Positions 62,720 through 64,000 of a stretch of 64,000 nt of DNA are shown here, one piece after another. The stretch spans positions 223,436,966 through 223,500,965 of the forward strand of contig CM071568.1 of assembly GCA_036426205.1 (NCBI GenBank), in the 5' to 3' direction. The position numbers and the translations under genes were made by a program. Position 1 is the stretch's first letter. The number at the start of each line of letters is the position of its first letter. The notes under the pieces are model-generated. The model worked only from the letters and a program-made list of their open reading frames with translations, did no database searches and was not told the DNA's origin. The DNA comes from Ascaphus truei. Taxonomy: Eukaryota > Chordata > Amphibia > Anura > Ascaphidae.

Positions 62720-62893
62720 AACACTGGGAGATCTGGCGTGGGGGGGAAGGAGGCGTTGTGTGAGGAATCATTTTAAATTGATTTATCGTCTGGTGGGCGG
62801 TCCAACCAATGAGGGCGAACCAGCTCCGTGCTGTCAGACACGCCCCTGACGGCGCGTCAAGCATGTCCATAAACCGTCTGTATAGATTCGGCC
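62720..62893 (-). repeat. GC-rich Harbinger-like MITE remnant
   Basis: The right end TCGGCC is followed by TTA. The core is reversed: GGTCCAACCAATGAGGGCGA then ACCAGCTCCGTG at 62799-62830. The left end is not recognisable. Confidence 0.65.
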
Positions 62894-64000
62894 TTACACT
62901 AGTAGAAATCGATTACGGTTTTGACTGATTTAATTACAGTAATTTTATGTTCAGGCATTTCACGACAAGGCACTAACATACGGGACAATTATGCATCCCA
63001 ACAGACCTTTCTGGGACAAGTCCATGAAATCGGTGACAATCCTGTATGTATGGGATGTCTGCCAAACGTCAAAGTACGTTTACCACAAAATAGATAGAAT
63101 CCACAACAATCTACTGTAATGTTTGTTTCTGAAGATTCTCAAATTATGTGGAAGAGATCTAAAATTAGCAATTGTACATGAGCAAGTTTCAGTTCCTTGT
63201 AAAATGTTTAGGAACAGGTTTATTCATCTCTACATAGAAACTGTACCAACGCAAGATTTCATGACCTGCTTTCTGGTTCATATTTTGTGTACGTGCGTGG
63301 ACTGTGAGGGGGTGTCCGCAAGGCCACTCACATGGGGACCTCAATGGAAACAATGTATGGGTTTTTTTTATGGGGCCCTGTCAACATTTTTGCGATGGAG
63401 GCCCCAAAATGTTGTTACGCCAGTGGCCTGTATGTGATTTCTGTGATCTATAAGTACCGTTATTAATAAGATACGTGTCCTGCTTCATTGTCTGACCACA
63501 GCCTGGTTTCTCGCAGGCTGAATATTCAGTTACAGGCGAGGTGGACTTGAGACCCACCCTAGTATATACATACAGTATTAATATATCCAGGGCAATCAAG
63601 AGGTGTTACACTATAGAAATTGCATTTAGCTTCACTTTAGAATTCTGCTTGCAGGATATAGAAGACTGTAATACCCTGTTATTCATCCATTAAAAATTGC
63701 TGTGTTCCCCTTTAGGCCTATAACTAGGTTTAAAGTGGCCTGTAGATTTATAACACAAAATGCTAAGTAAGGGCAAAGAACAAGACGTTTCCAATTCTGC
63801 ACTCAACCCTCATATAGTACAATATTAAAAATGTATCTTAAACATTTATTGCTAAAATGATCAATCTTCAAAAGACCCGATTGGTATTATATACATAAGT
63901 GAAAAGAATGTTATCGATGCCTTATCAATAAATACATTTTTTTTTAATGAATCTTTGTTGTAGATTGACATCCATTGAAACAAAGAATCATATAAAGTAA

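Larger units (their letters stand above)
61506..64000. other. downstream intergenic region
   Basis: It holds a mariner-like MITE (61849-62177) and a Harbinger-like MITE remnant (about 62720-62893). A repeat-like patch near 63300-63430 (GGCCCCAAAATGTTGTTACGCCAGTGGC) resembles a DNA-transposon end. No gene recognised. Confidence 0.7.

Overview
This window is nuclear DNA from a vertebrate, most likely an anuran amphibian. It is AT-rich and intron-dominated. The evidence is one highly conserved vertebrate gene split into short exons with GT-AG introns, set in a dense mix of Tc1/mariner, hAT, PIF/Harbinger-like, Penelope-like and CR1/L2/L1-like repeats typical of frog genomes. I see no bacterial-type genes, rRNA, tRNA or CRISPR arrays.

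The only intact gene is STT3B on the + strand. It encodes a catalytic subunit of the ER oligosaccharyltransferase. Fifteen coding exons run from 19170 to the stop codon at 59850. They join in frame at every junction and encode 721 complete residues plus the last base of a preceding Trp codon. This matches human STT3B residues 106-826 with no net length change. The WWDYG, SVSE, DNE and DxxKxxxM motifs and the N-glycosylation sequons are present. The first coding exon, with the promoter and the EFDPW end, was not found. It should lie upstream, so positions 1-19169 are read as intron 1 (at least 19 kb). A 3' UTR of about 1.65 kb probably ends near the AATAAA at 61483.

Layout: 1-19169 (intron 1) holds a 20-unit minisatellite, a decayed antisense Penelope-like ORF, hAT, Harbinger-like and mariner-like MITEs, a CR1-like LINE tail, and a nested block in which a Tc1 element (about 12181-15739) was split by a Penelope-like insertion that itself carries a GC-rich MITE. 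19170-59850 is the gene. Its introns hold a 730-bp foldback element 77 bp after the exon 2 donor, a second Tc1 relic, LINE pieces, and a hAT transposase pseudogene (38900-41880) split by a 1.3-kb insertion with a 12-bp target duplication. They also hold four further hairpin repeats and many MITEs. 59851-64000 holds the 3' UTR and downstream repeats.

The most interesting non-genic signals are these: (i) a family of at least nine GC-rich MITEs that share a CCAAT/E-box-like core and TAA target duplications; (ii) RFX X-box palindromes carried by unrelated repeats, one inside a CRE-Xbox-CRE palindrome; (iii) hammerhead-ribozyme-like cores in Penelope-like repeats; and (iv) long hairpins inside STT3B introns. 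I see no convincing new protein-coding system.
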